Notes: a model not told the origin generated them from the letters alone. A DNA stretch of 64,000 nucleotides from Neopusillimonas maritima (GCF_003576595.1 NZ_NQOU01000001.1:126337-190336), one strand, 5' to 3'. Counted from the stretch's first letter, positions 33,806 to 42,872 are shown. Translations and numbers: made by a program.

Positions 33806-36283
33806 CTACTTGCGCCCACGCCGCCCGGCTTTACGGCCTGAAGAACCTTGTTTTTGCGGCGATGTGCTGCGTTTTGCGGCAGCACGCCGCTGGCGCGCAT
33901 TGGTACCCTTCAGAGCCGGCGGCTTGGAGGAAGCCGCCTTTTTCACGCGCTTGGGTGCGACACCGCCTGGATCCTCAACAGCCTTTTGCAGCGTCTTGAA
34001 ACTGGTGTCCTTAACCAAACGAAACTCAATACGACGCGCCTCAAGGTCAACACGCGCGACCTGCACATGTACTGCATCGGTTAAGCGATAACGAATACCC
34101 GTGCGCTCACCGCGCAACTCGTGCATGGCTTCGTTGTACTGGAAATAATCGGAGCCCAACTCCGATACATGCACCATGCCTTCCACAAACAAGGTGTCCA
34201 ACGTAATGAAAATGCCGAACGGCGCAACGCCCGTCACGCGGCCACTGAATACTTCACCCACATGTTCTTTCACAAACCAGCATTTAAGCCACGCCTCAAC
34301 ATCGCGCGAAGCATCGTCGGCACGGCGTTCACGCGCCGACAACAATAAACCCAGTTTTTCCCAAACCGCTTTTTCCTGATCTTTCTTGGGCAACGCTGAA
34401 ATAGCGGGTGCATCGTCGATTTGGGGAATATAGCGACGCCCTTCGATCACTGACTTGATAACGCGATGCGTGAGTAAGTCGGGATAACGCCGGATGGGCG
34501 AGGTAAAGTGAGCGTAATGTTCGTACGCCAAACCAAAGTGACCCGACTCTTCAGGGCTGTAGATAGCCTGCTGCATCGATCGCAAACACATGGTTTGAAT
34601 AACTTCGTAATCGGGGCGCCCACGCGCGGCCTTTATTAGCCGGGCGTAATCTTCGGTGGAAGGGTCATCCCCCCCTGTTAGGGAAAGACCGATATTGCGA
34701 AGGTAATCGCGCAGTTGTTGCAGCTTTTCGGGTGTTGGGCCCTCATGAACGCGATACAAGCCGATGCGCTTGTTGCGCTTCATGAAATCAGCCGCACAGG
34801 TGTTGGCGGCCAACATACATTCTTCAATTAAGCGATGGGCGTCATTACGTTCATAAGCCACAATTTTTTCAATGCGGCCCAAGGGGTTGCAAAGAATTTT
34901 CGTTTCAACCGTGTCGAAATCAATCGCTCCGCGCTTAGCACGGCTTTCAAACAACAGTTGGAACAAGTCATACAAATGACGAACATGGGGGTAAACCGCA
35001 CTCATGCCTTTGGCTGCAGGGCCATCGGGTTGTTGCAGCGCCGACCACACTTCGGTGTAGGTTGTGCGGGCATGCGAATGGATAACCGCATTGTAAAACT
35101 GATAGGCTGACACGGTACCGGCCTTGGCGCCCGACGCAGAAATAACCATATCGCATACCAGCACCACGCGATCAACGTGCGGGTTCAGGGAGCAGATACC
35201 GTTAGACAAGGCCTCCGGCAACATGGGAATAACGCGCCGGGGAAAGTACACACTGGTACCCCGTTCAATCGCGTCGTCGTCAAGCGGATCACCCGGCTTC
35301 ACATAATGGCTTACATCGGCAATGGCAACCAATAAGCGCCAGCCCGGGCGCCGACGCTTTTCCGTACCCAGATTCACCGGTTCGCAAAACACGGCGTCAT
35401 CGAAGTCGCGGGCATCTTCACCGTCGATGGTTATAAAAGGCACATCGCGCAAATCGACACGCCCTTCAAGGTCCGGCTGCCTTACCGACGAGGGCGTACG
35501 CTCGGCCTGGCGCACCGCCGCGTCGGAAAACTCGTGGGGAACGTCGAACTTGCGCACCGCAATTTCAATTTCCATGCCCGGGTCATCAATTTCGCCCAAT
35601 ACCTCAACCACCCTGCCCAACGGCTGCGTGTGACGCGTGGGTTGTTGCACGATTTCCACCGTAACCACCTGCCCAGGTTGAGCAGCCCCCGTCTCACCGG
35701 CAGGAATGAGTACATCGTGCTTAATGCGCTGATCTTCCGGCACCACAATATGCGCACCGCGTTCGTACAAAAACCGGCCGACCAGACGGTTGGTTTTACG
35801 TTCAACCACTTCCACAATCGTAGCTTGCGGGCGCCCACGATAATCGCCGTCAACCTTCGCCAGGACGCGATCACCATGCAGCACTTTGAGCATTTCGCGT
35901 GGCAAGAGGAACACATCAGGACCGCCGTCTTCACGCACCAGGAACCCAAAACCATCGCGATGCCCCTGAACCCGGCCCGCGATGAAATCCATTTTCTTGT
36001 TGACCAATAACTTGCCGCCGGCGTTATAGAGCAGCTGGCCGTCGCGCTCCATGGCGCGCAGGCGGCGGTCGAAACCGGTGGATAAAGGGACTTGAGCCCC
36101 CAGACTGCGGGCGAGGTCTTCTACGCCAATGGGTTTGCCCACTTGCCGCAGTTGCGCAAGAATAGATTCGCGACTGGGCACTTCGGGGTCGAAATCGGCG
36201 GGCAGCAACGGCAGCCCGGCGTCGAGCTCGTCGCCATTTAAATCAGACTCATTAGGGGGGGGGGTTTTTGTTCGCTTAACCAA
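33806..36283 (-). CDS. rnr: Ribonuclease R
   Basis: 825-residue 3'-5' exoribonuclease. Domains: N-terminal winged helix (about 35-90), cold-shock domains (about 95-250), RNB catalytic domain (about 275-600) with the metal-binding ITIDGEDARDFDDAVF and ADVSHYVKPGDPLDDDA, S1 domain (about 665-745, GVAPFGIFITLDTLFVEG) and a Lys/Arg-rich tail typical of RNase R. It degrades structured RNA. The start is TTG. Codons 7-10 contain ten consecutive C residues on the coding strand (TPPP), a slippage-prone tract at the very start of the gene. Confidence 0.95.
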   Translation of the reverse strand: MVKRTKTPPPNESDLNGDELDAGLPLLPADFDPEVPSRESILAQLRQVGKPIGVEDLARSLGAQVPLSTGFDRRLRAMERDGQLLYNAGGKLLVNKKMDFIAGRVQGHRDGFGFLVREDGGPDVFLLPREMLKVLHGDRVLAKVDGDYRGRPQATIVEVVERKTNRLVGRFLYERGAHIVVPEDQRIKHDVLIPAGETGAAQPGQVVTVEIVQQPTRHTQPLGRVVEVLGEIDDPGMEIEIAVRKFDVPHEFSDAAVRQAERTPSSVRQPDLEGRVDLRDVPFITIDGEDARDFDDAVFCEPVNLGTEKRRRPGWRLLVAIADVSHYVKPGDPLDDDAIERGTSVYFPRRVIPMLPEALSNGICSLNPHVDRVVLVCDMVISASGAKAGTVSAYQFYNAVIHSHARTTYTEVWSALQQPDGPAAKGMSAVYPHVRHLYDLFQLLFESRAKRGAIDFDTVETKILCNPLGRIEKIVAYERNDAHRLIEECMLAANTCAADFMKRNKRIGLYRVHEGPTPEKLQQLRDYLRNIGLSLTGGDDPSTEDYARLIKAARGRPDYEVIQTMCLRSMQQAIYSPEESGHFGLAYEHYAHFTSPIRRYPDLLTHRVIKSVIEGRRYIPQIDDAPAISALPKKDQEKAVWEKLGLLLSARERRADDASRDVEAWLKCWFVKEHVGEVFSGRVTGVAPFGIFITLDTLFVEGMVHVSELGSDYFQYNEAMHELRGERTGIRYRLTDAVHVQVARVDLEARRIEFRLVKDTSFKTLQKAVEDPGGVAPKRVKKAASSKPPALKGTNARQRRAAAKRSTSPQKQGSSGRKAGRRGRK

Positions 36284-36440
36284 GTAGGGTACTTCCCATT
36301 AACTGAAAAACTGTTGTATAATTTTGTTCTTGTCGATTTGCGTAAGCACCGGCAAACCACGCAGGCTTACAAAGCTATGCGGGTGCAAAAATGTAGTGCT
36401 TTAACAGGGCTTACATTAGCATACTCTTAAGTTTTTAAGG

Positions 36441-36525
36441 GCCCAGGTGGCGGAATTGGTAGACGCGCATGGTTCAGGTCCATGTGCCGCAAGGTGTGGA
36501 GGTTCGAGTCCTCTCCTGGGCACCA
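36441..36525 (+). tRNA. tRNA-Leu (anticodon CAG)
   Basis: 85 bases with encoded CCA. Acceptor GCCCAGG/CCTGGGC, a class II long variable arm (GCCGCAAGGTGT region), anticodon loop TTCAGGT giving CAG (leucine), T-arm GAGGTTCGAGTCCTC. Confidence 0.96.
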
Positions 36526-36539
36526 GTGCCATATATAGA

Positions 36540-36578
36540 AAACCCAGCTAAGCAGCTTGTTTAGCTGGGTTTTTTGTT
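36540..36578 (+). terminator. Terminator behind tRNA-Leu
   Basis: AACCCAGCTAA and TTAGCTGGGTT form an eleven-base stem with a nine-base loop, followed by TTTTG and TTTT. Confidence 0.88.
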
Positions 36579-36672
36579 TTCCGATCCACAAAAATTTCTG
36601 GACGAACCGGCTTTCTGGTATCAGAATAATCATTAAAAATGTAACAAAAAATTCAACTAGGGGGGTGCTTGC

Positions 36673-39135
36673 ATGTCTAGCCTTACCGACAGCCAGCTCG
36701 CCATGGCTGAGGCCCTGCCAAGCATGATCTGGACGGCCACGCCCGAGGGGGTGGTGGATTACGTTAACCATGTATTTGAGGATTACACAGGCGAAACAGC
36801 CGACCAGCCGGGGCAAATTGATTGGCTGTCTGTCGTTCACCCAGACGACAAAGCCCCCACGCTTGCCATTTGGGCGAAATGCATTGAGTCCAGTACGCCT
36901 TATCGAACTGAATTTCGCATTATCCATAAGGCCAGTCATGCTTACCGCTGGCATTATGTGGCTGCCAGCCCGCACTTCAACGAAAGCGGCAAAGTTGTGC
37001 GCTGGTACGGTATCACTACCGACATTCACGATTCTAAACTCGCTCATAAAGCCGTAGAACAGGCGCATCAAGAGTTACGACGCCTGCTGGCGTTACAGGA
37101 ACTTGAAACCCGTCTGCTTGAACAAATTAGCGCAGAACATGGATTGCACGATATTCTCGACGAAATTACGCACACCGTCGACCAAATCATTCCTGATGTC
37201 TGCTCATCGATTTTGCTCGTGGAAAACGGGCACCTGCGGCATGGATCCGCCCCCAGCCTACCTAAAAAGTACAACGAAATGATCGATGGCTTTCCGGTCG
37301 GTGAAGGTGTCGGGTCATGCGGCACCGCAGCGGCACGAGGCCGGCCGGTTATTGTCTCGGATATCCTTGCCGATGCGTTGTGGAACCAATACCCCGACAT
37401 CACCCGCGCACTAGGTATGCGTGCGTGCTGGTCAACACCCGTATTAAATACCGACAACAAGGTCCTGGCCACGTTCGGCATGTATTACGCTCGACCCATG
37501 ACCCCTTCGCCTGAGGATCTGGCTTTAATAGAACGCATTTGCCAGTTTGTCAGAATCGTTATCGAGCGCACGCGCTACCGTGAACAAGCTCATGCGCACG
37601 AGGCCCGGTTTCGTGCCATAGCTCAAGCCAGCGGCGACATCATCTGGGAATACAACCTAAACACCTCCAGCATGTGGTACAGCGAGGGAATGCAGCATGT
37701 ATTCGGCCATGACCCAGCCCACGATGCCGAGCTGGGCAAGGCACTTCTTGCCACGAAATACATACATGAAGATGACCGTGATGCCGCGCTTACCGCCCTG
37801 GAATCAGCCACGCAAAAAGGCGAACCCTGTGAAATTGAATATCGATGGCTGCGGGCGAACGGCCAATACGCCCATGTGGTAAATCGCACGGTCGTTATCC
37901 CCGGCAAAAATGGCAACCCAACGCGTGTGGTTGGCTCAATTGCCGACATCACCGAGAAAAAGCTGCTTGAAGAACAACTTCGTCACTCTCAACGTCTTGA
38001 GGCGGTAGGCCAACTAACCAGTGGTATCGCACACGATTTCAATAACCTGCTTACGATCGTTTTGGCTAATGCGGGTCAGCTTGCTGATGAACTGCCTTCG
38101 GGAAGCCAACAGCAATTTCTTGCGGCCATGATGAAAACGGCGGCAACCAAAGGTGCAGGGTTAATTCGCAACTTAATGGCATTTTCACGCCAGCAAGAAC
38201 TTCATGCCCGGCCTGTGCATGTCAATAGCCTGATTATCGACATGCGAGATCTGATCAAACATACGCTAGGCACGCATTTCTCATTGCATGTACACCTGCA
38301 AGCCAATCCATGCATTGCCTTTATCGACCCCAGCCAGCTTGAAAGCGCGCTGCTCAATTTAACGGCGAACGCGCGCGATGCCATGAACGATGCGGGCGCC
38401 CTGACCATTCGCACGGCAAACGTCAGGTTTGATTCGTTGAAAACATCAACCAAATCGAACAACAAAGGTACATTCGTCATGGTTGAGGTCAGCGACACCG
38501 GTAGCGGTATTGATACACAAATCAAAGAAAGAATCTTCGACCCTTTCTTTACAACCAAGGAAGTGGGTAAAGGCAGTGGACTGGGCCTTAGCATGGTCTA
38601 CGGGTTTGTAAAACAATCCCACGGGTTTGTTGATATCGACTCCCGTTTAGGCCACGGCACCACCCTGCGATTGTATTTCCCGCTTTACGAAAACGGTACT
38701 GATAACCCTCCTCCAAATGAGTCCCGATCCACCCCGGATAGCACGCCCACGATGATCGCCGAGACGACAACGATACTGCTTGTGGAAGATGAGCCCATGG
38801 TGCGGCAAATGCTCGTGCAACAGCTAACGCGAATGGGCTACACCGTTATAACGGCAAACGACGGCGAAGAAGGCCTGCATGAACTAAAAGAACACCCCGA
38901 AATTGGTCTGCTCTTCACCGACATGATGATGCCCGGCGGCCTAGACGGCTACGAGTTAGCCAAACTCGCCCAACAACATAACCCCGCAATTCGGGTTGTG
39001 CTTTCGTCTGGTTATTCCGGCAAACTGGCCGATGCACATAAGCGCACTTCTGAGGGTTATTGGGTTTTGCCCAAGCCCTACTTAAGGGCAGAGTTATCTG
39101 CTGTGTTGAAAAACGCGCTATCTCAGCCGGCATAA
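36673..39135 (+). CDS. Hybrid sensor histidine kinase/response regulator (PAS-GAF-PAS-HisKA-HATPase-REC)
   Basis: 820 residues without membrane segments or signal peptide, so cytoplasmic. Order: PAS (about 10-125), GAF (about 150-290, with GSCGTAAARGRPVIVSD), second PAS (about 305-430), HisKA with GIAHDFNNLLTIV (about 445), HATPase with NLTANARDAM and GKGSGLGLSMVYGFV (about 545-680), and a C-terminal receiver (about 700-815) with TDMMMPGG carrying the phospho-Asp. The signal is unknown. No output regulator is next to it: the genes around are tRNA-Leu and an acetyltransferase. A GGGGGG stretch precedes the ATG. Confidence 0.93.
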   Translation: MSSLTDSQLAMAEALPSMIWTATPEGVVDYVNHVFEDYTGETADQPGQIDWLSVVHPDDKAPTLAIWAKCIESSTPYRTEFRIIHKASHAYRWHYVAASPHFNESGKVVRWYGITTDIHDSKLAHKAVEQAHQELRRLLALQELETRLLEQISAEHGLHDILDEITHTVDQIIPDVCSSILLVENGHLRHGSAPSLPKKYNEMIDGFPVGEGVGSCGTAAARGRPVIVSDILADALWNQYPDITRALGMRACWSTPVLNTDNKVLATFGMYYARPMTPSPEDLALIERICQFVRIVIERTRYREQAHAHEARFRAIAQASGDIIWEYNLNTSSMWYSEGMQHVFGHDPAHDAELGKALLATKYIHEDDRDAALTALESATQKGEPCEIEYRWLRANGQYAHVVNRTVVIPGKNGNPTRVVGSIADITEKKLLEEQLRHSQRLEAVGQLTSGIAHDFNNLLTIVLANAGQLADELPSGSQQQFLAAMMKTAATKGAGLIRNLMAFSRQQELHARPVHVNSLIIDMRDLIKHTLGTHFSLHVHLQANPCIAFIDPSQLESALLNLTANARDAMNDAGALTIRTANVRFDSLKTSTKSNNKGTFVMVEVSDTGSGIDTQIKERIFDPFFTTKEVGKGSGLGLSMVYGFVKQSHGFVDIDSRLGHGTTLRLYFPLYENGTDNPPPNESRSTPDSTPTMIAETTTILLVEDEPMVRQMLVQQLTRMGYTVITANDGEEGLHELKEHPEIGLLFTDMMMPGGLDGYELAKLAQQHNPAIRVVLSSGYSGKLADAHKRTSEGYWVLPKPYLRAELSAVLKNALSQPA

Positions 39136-39164
39136 ATACAAATAGTTCAACCCTAAGCCGAAAT

Positions 39165-40016
39165 TTATCCGAGTTCGAAGCTGGTTACCCCGTAAATATT
39201 GTGAATGGCCAAATTCGGGGCCTGCCCTGTATACATGCGCGCCGTCTCAAAAACAGGTTGCATATTATTGCTTTCAACCAACGCCGGCGCGTGGGGATTC
39301 GTTTGCGGAATATCCAACTGTACTTGTGCCCCCGGTTCAACCTGGCTAACCAAGGTCTCGTAAAGCATTTGTGCAATATGTGGGTCTTGGGCGAACAAGG
39401 GGCCAATTTTGTATCCCATTTTGCATGGTCGAATAACGCCATAGCCTTGCATGACGCCGTCTTTAATGCAGGCTTTGGCAACCGTTCCGGGTCGCGTTAT
39501 CCAACTCGAAAGAAATGGCGTTCTGGGTGCGGGAAATAAAACGCGATCGAACGCAACAAGCGCTGCCTCAGGCACTTTGACCAAATCGACAACAGAAGTG
39601 CTGAACGAATCCTTACGGCTCGTTGTTCCTTGATACCTAACGTTGTTATATGCAAACTCAAAGCCGCTTTTACGGTAATTTTCTTGTTGCGCAACCACAC
39701 CATCCAAACCAATAAGGCGCCCTTCCAGGCGTTGCATGGCGGCATTCCACAGTTTCAACCCATATCCCTGCCGCCGATAACCTGGCGCCACAATATAAAA
39801 ACCGATAAATCCGAAATGTTCGCCGTAACGCACCGCAGAAATGCACGCAATGGGTTCATCGTTGAGCAACCCCACCAGAAACCCTTCGGAGTCTGCGGCA
39901 TAAAAAGCGTCGGCATCATGCAAACCCGGATTCCAGCCTTCGGCAGCAGCCCAGGATACACAAAGGTCGATTTCCGGCCTCGTCATGCAACGAATATGAT
40001 AGTTAGCGTCGCTCAT
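39165..40016 (-). CDS. GNAT acetyltransferase with C-terminal Acetyltransf_18-like domain
   Basis: 283 residues. The N-terminal half is a GNAT domain with the acetyl-CoA loop APGYRRQGYGLKLWNAAM (about 80-97); the C-terminal half (about 145-283) matches the second domain seen in YitI-like proteins (PVEPGAQVQLDIP-type strand, ARMYTGQAP). Substrate unknown. Single gene, convergent with the hybrid kinase (29 bases apart) and divergent from the riboswitch-sugE unit. Confidence 0.85.
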   Translation of the reverse strand: MSDANYHIRCMTRPEIDLCVSWAAAEGWNPGLHDADAFYAADSEGFLVGLLNDEPIACISAVRYGEHFGFIGFYIVAPGYRRQGYGLKLWNAAMQRLEGRLIGLDGVVAQQENYRKSGFEFAYNNVRYQGTTSRKDSFSTSVVDLVKVPEAALVAFDRVLFPAPRTPFLSSWITRPGTVAKACIKDGVMQGYGVIRPCKMGYKIGPLFAQDPHIAQMLYETLVSQVEPGAQVQLDIPQTNPHAPALVESNNMQPVFETARMYTGQAPNLAIHNIYGVTSFELG

Positions 40017-40058
40017 AACACTCCCATTTGATCTTGACCACTTTCAGTTTATTTGTTC

Positions 40059-40088
40059 TTGCCCATTATTTTTCCTTATGTCTATAAT
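40059..40088 (+). promoter_or_regulatory. Promoter of the riboswitch-sugE transcript
   Basis: A consensus TATAAT (40083-40088) with TTGCCC (40059-40064) 18 bases upstream. Transcription would begin near 40095, about 45 bases before the first riboswitch hairpin. Confidence 0.7.
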
Positions 40089-40139
40089 AGACACGTGCGA
40101 CTCGAAGGCCAACCCGCTTCGGTTCGCAAATCACCTCCA

Positions 40140-40206
40140 GGAGGACGACCTCCCCCACACTTCGGGAACGCATATCGGGACGGCCCGACTCTTTGCAAAG
40201 GAGTCA
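40140..40206 (+). promoter_or_regulatory. Guanidine-II riboswitch (mini-ykkC) controlling sugE
   Basis: Two small hairpins with the diagnostic ACGR loops: GGAGG-ACGA-CCTCC at 40140-40153 and TCGGG-ACGG-CCCGA at 40175-40188, 21 bases apart. This is the guanidine-II layout, where two stem-loops bind guanidine and kiss through the CG of their loops. Directly behind, GACTC (40187-40191) can pair with GAGTC (40201-40205), covering the AAAGGAG ribosome site (40197-40203); its first two bases are also the foot of hairpin 2. Ligand-stabilised hairpin 2 would therefore free the ribosome site. The downstream gene is a SugE/Gdx guanidinium exporter, the classic target. Confidence 0.9.
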
Positions 40207-40208
40207 TC

Positions 40209-40526
40209 ATGGCCTGGATATCCCTTTTCGTTGCCGGCATTCTTGAAGTGATTTGGGCATTTTCAATGAAGCTGTCCCACGGCTTTACCAAACCCATCCC
40301 CACAGTCATCACCCTTATCACCATGATTGCGAGCTTCGCCTTGCTGGCGTTTTCAATGCGTTCATTACCGCTGGGCACCGCATATACCATTTGGACGGGT
40401 ATCGGAGCGATAGGTGCGTTTTTGGTAGGAATTTTGGTGCTGGGCGAACAACTCAGTGCCATGCGCGTTGCAGCTGCAGTATTAATTGTATCGGGGCTGG
40501 TGTTGATGAAGCTTTCCGCAAACTAG
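40209..40526 (+). CDS. sugE: SugE/Gdx small multidrug resistance protein, guanidinium exporter
   Basis: 105 residues with four membrane helices; SMR family. The first helix carries the essential Glu in GILEVIWAFSMKLSHGF, the E-x-x-W/A pattern of SugE/Gdx rather than EmrE, followed by YTIWTGIGAIGAFLVGI. It works as an antiparallel dimer exchanging guanidinium for protons. The ATG at 40209 has AAAGGAG five bases before it and matches the family length; a frame extending left is the riboswitch, not protein. A terminator lies 74 bases behind. Confidence 0.94.
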   Translation: MAWISLFVAGILEVIWAFSMKLSHGFTKPIPTVITLITMIASFALLAFSMRSLPLGTAYTIWTGIGAIGAFLVGILVLGEQLSAMRVAAAVLIVSGLVLMKLSAN

Positions 40527-40599
40527 AAATGCACATTCGTAGCCTTCCAACCGGGACGCTTCTTACATTACTAACCCTCGCAACGTTCATGCTAAATTG

Positions 40600-40632
40600 A
40601 CAAGGCCGGCTCATCACCGGCCTTGTTTTTTC
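40600..40632 (+). terminator. Terminator between sugE and egtD
   Basis: ACAAGGCCGG and CCGGCCTTGT around a seven-base loop, followed by six T residues. It separates the riboswitch unit from egtD, so egtD needs its own start of transcription or read-through. Confidence 0.88.
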
Positions 40633-40658
40633 AACAAAACGAACCACGAAGGAAAGCC

Positions 40659-41585
40659 GTGTCAGTTCAGCATAGCGAAAAAAGCAGCCAGGAGATCATT
40701 TCGGGGCTTACTGCAGACCCGCCACATATTTCTCCAAAATATCTATACGATGAGCTGGGTTCACGCTTGTTTACCGCGATCACCGAGCTTCCGGAGTATT
40801 ATCCGACTCGCACGGAAGCGCAAATACTAAAACGACACAGCCTTGAGATTAAGCAGGCTGTTGGAGCAACCTCAACGTTGATCGATTTGGGTGCGGGCGA
40901 TGGAGAAAAAGCCACGGCACTGTTCGAGCCCTTTCAAATCAAGCGCTATGTTGCGGTGGATATTTCAGCCGCTTTTCTGCAAACTTCGCTGGCGCGCCTA
41001 CAAAGCCGCTATCCGCATGTAGAAATGGTTGCGGTGGAACAAGACTTTTCGCATTCTCTACATTTACCCAACGAAATCGGCAACGACCCGCGTTTATTCT
41101 TCTACCCCGGCTCGAGCATTGGTAATTTCAACCCAGCCGATGCTCTGGCTTTTTTGCAACGCGTTCGCGCGGCTTGCCCGAACGGCCGGCTGTTGATAGG
41201 TGTCGATCTGATCAAGCCCGCTGACATACTTGAACGCGCCTACGACGATGCTCTTCAAGTGACCGCCGCTTTCAATCGGAATATTTTGCGCCACATCAAT
41301 CAATTGGCACAAACCAATTTCAATCTTCATGAATGGCGGCACATTGCCCTGTTCAATGCCGATGAATCACGCATCGAGATGCATCTGGAGGCAACCCGAG
41401 GCACAACCGTTACCTGGCCCAATGGACAACGTCAATTCGTTGCCGGTGAACGAATTCACACCGAAAACTCTTATAAATGGCAAACAGATGCCTTCGCCAC
41501 TCTACTGAAACAGGCGGGATTCAATGACTGCCGACACTGGTCGGACGATAAAAACTGGTTTGCCGTGTTCGTCGCACAAGCTTAG
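40659..41585 (+). CDS. egtD: L-histidine N(alpha)-methyltransferase EgtD
   Basis: SAM-dependent enzyme of about 308 residues that trimethylates histidine to hercynine, the precursor of ergothioneine and selenoneine. Recognisable blocks: SPKYLYDELGSRLFTAITELPEYY near the N-terminus, the SAM motif TLIDLGAGDGEKA, FFYPGSSIGNF, and the C-terminal ENSYKW that binds the imidazole side. GTG at 40659 is chosen because GAAGGA lies six bases upstream. It is convergent with senA, 36 bases apart, which places it in the selenoneine gene set. No ergothioneine-type egtC is visible. Confidence 0.93.
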   Translation: MSVQHSEKSSQEIISGLTADPPHISPKYLYDELGSRLFTAITELPEYYPTRTEAQILKRHSLEIKQAVGATSTLIDLGAGDGEKATALFEPFQIKRYVAVDISAAFLQTSLARLQSRYPHVEMVAVEQDFSHSLHLPNEIGNDPRLFFYPGSSIGNFNPADALAFLQRVRAACPNGRLLIGVDLIKPADILERAYDDALQVTAAFNRNILRHINQLAQTNFNLHEWRHIALFNADESRIEMHLEATRGTTVTWPNGQRQFVAGERIHTENSYKWQTDAFATLLKQAGFNDCRHWSDDKNWFAVFVAQA

Positions 41586-41621
41586 CGCGCACTTTGACTC
41601 GCGGCGTTGTTTTTTAAAAAC

Positions 41622-42836
41622 TCACAACGCACACGAACGAAACCCCGCGTGAATATCGCACCGTTCGGGCGGAAAGAAATTCCGGTAACGCGGATGCGCC
41701 ATCCGGGCATCAGTTGCCCAACTGGCTCCTTTCAATACGTAGCGGTGCTCTTCAAACCCAAAGCGGGAATAGTCACGATAAGGGTGCGCAACAAAGCCAT
41801 CGAATGGCACAAAGCGGCTGGAGGTCCACTCCCATACCTGGCCCCATTGAAAATCGGACGCGTGGTAAGCCGCATATTCCCATTCCGCCTCGGTCGGTAA
41901 GCGTCGACCCGCCCAACGACACCAGGCATCGGCCTGATCTTTGGAAATATGAACAGCGGGCGCATCAAGATTCAACTCAACCCACTGCCCGAAATGGCAG
42001 GCCTGCCAAACACCACCCTGCTTACGAACATAACGCGGCATCGTCACGGCGCCTGCGTCAACCGCGGGCAGAAAACGATGCCAACTGACGGGCCCGTTAT
42101 CGATACTGAACGCAGGTAACCGAACAGAATGGGCCGGTAGTTCGTTATCGAAAGCAAAGAAACGATGAGTCTCTTGAGTCAGCTCAGCGTCATCGCCTGA
42201 TGCAGGATCCGACCAACCCAACTGCCATGTGGTTGCCGGAATTGAAAGCGCTTTTAATTCCCCCGGTTTTAAGCCTCCCTTTTCCGACGTATTTTTAATA
42301 AGGGAGGCCGGCAACGGAATCTCCAGCGCCTGCGCCATATATATGCACGCTTCAGCATGCATGTCCTCATGAAACAAGGCCAAACGATAAAAATACAGGT
42401 CTTCACCGCGCTGGGCGTCGTGCTCAAGCAGACGCAGGGTTTCTTCAAAGGTAGACTGCATGTAGGCGCGTGTCAATTCAAGATCGGGCAACGGCAAATC
42501 CCAACGGGTTTTATGCGGCACATTGCTGGAGTCGTAAAATTTATCCTCGTCACGCATATGCCCCGCCGGGCGGATGTGATCGGGATCGCAGTGAGTGCCG
42601 GCTTGCCGCTGCAAGTTGCGCGCTGTCCAGAATGCCTGAAACCAGGCAACATGGCCAAACTCCCACCGGGGCGGGTTCAATTCGGTACTATAGGGAACCG
42701 GCAATTCAGGCCCCAGCGCGTCAACGTAGGCTTGCAGCAAGGTTAATGTCTTCTCGCGCGCAGCCTGTAATGCTGTTGAAAGCTCTTCCGCATTATTGCA
42801 ACGCGCCGTTTGCGCAACTGAGAAATCCACTGCCAT
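41622..42836 (-). CDS. senA: SenA, EgtB-like selenoneine synthase
   Basis: About 404 residues, non-haem iron enzyme of the EgtB/formylglycine-generating fold. The N-terminal DinB-like domain gives iron ligands: His in WEFGHVAWF and HEDMHAE (HxxxHxE). The C-terminal FGE-sulfatase domain has LPTEAEWEYAAY, QVWEWTSS and HAGFRSC. EgtB and SenA are close relatives; I choose SenA because the gene is head to head with senB and selD and near egtD, the published selenoneine cluster. SenA joins hercynine to a selenosugar. The ATG at 42836 has GGAG nine bases upstream; an ATG at 42872 with AAGGGG five bases upstream is a real alternative (416 residues) and would overlap senB by 38 bases. Confidence 0.85.
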   Translation of the reverse strand: MAVDFSVAQTARCNNAEELSTALQAAREKTLTLLQAYVDALGPELPVPYSTELNPPRWEFGHVAWFQAFWTARNLQRQAGTHCDPDHIRPAGHMRDEDKFYDSSNVPHKTRWDLPLPDLELTRAYMQSTFEETLRLLEHDAQRGEDLYFYRLALFHEDMHAEACIYMAQALEIPLPASLIKNTSEKGGLKPGELKALSIPATTWQLGWSDPASGDDAELTQETHRFFAFDNELPAHSVRLPAFSIDNGPVSWHRFLPAVDAGAVTMPRYVRKQGGVWQACHFGQWVELNLDAPAVHISKDQADAWCRWAGRRLPTEAEWEYAAYHASDFQWGQVWEWTSSRFVPFDGFVAHPYRDYSRFGFEEHRYVLKGASWATDARMAHPRYRNFFPPERCDIHAGFRSCAL

Positions 42837-42872
42837 GGCACTCAACTCCAACCAAAAACCGAAGGTTACCAT
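42796..42872. promoter_or_regulatory. Head-to-head start region of senA and senB
   Basis: The tetramer CATG at 42834-42837 contains the senA ATG (minus strand, 42836-42834) and the senB ATG (plus strand, 42835-42837). There is no intergenic space, so each gene's promoter and ribosome site must lie inside the coding sequence of the other. Alternative starts (senA ATG 42872; senB TTG 42796) would make the overlap larger, not smaller. Confidence 0.65.

Noticed and set aside
36427-37071. Left-pointing frame of about 214 codons across tRNA-Leu
   Set aside because: It runs through the tRNA and antisense to the hybrid kinase, with no family features.
40140-40206. Guanidine-I (ykkC) or guanidine-III riboswitch
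   Set aside because: The two short ACGR-looped hairpins are specific to the guanidine-II class; the long ykkC core is absent.
40053-40208. N-terminal extension of SugE by 52 residues
   Set aside because: The DNA holds a promoter and a guanidine-II riboswitch, and SMR proteins are about 105 residues, starting at the ATG behind AAAGGAG.
41604-41630. Terminator between egtD and senA (GCGTTGT...ACAACGC)
   Set aside because: The stem is only seven bases, its T and A runs are in the loop, and it overlaps the last codons of senA; too weak to list.
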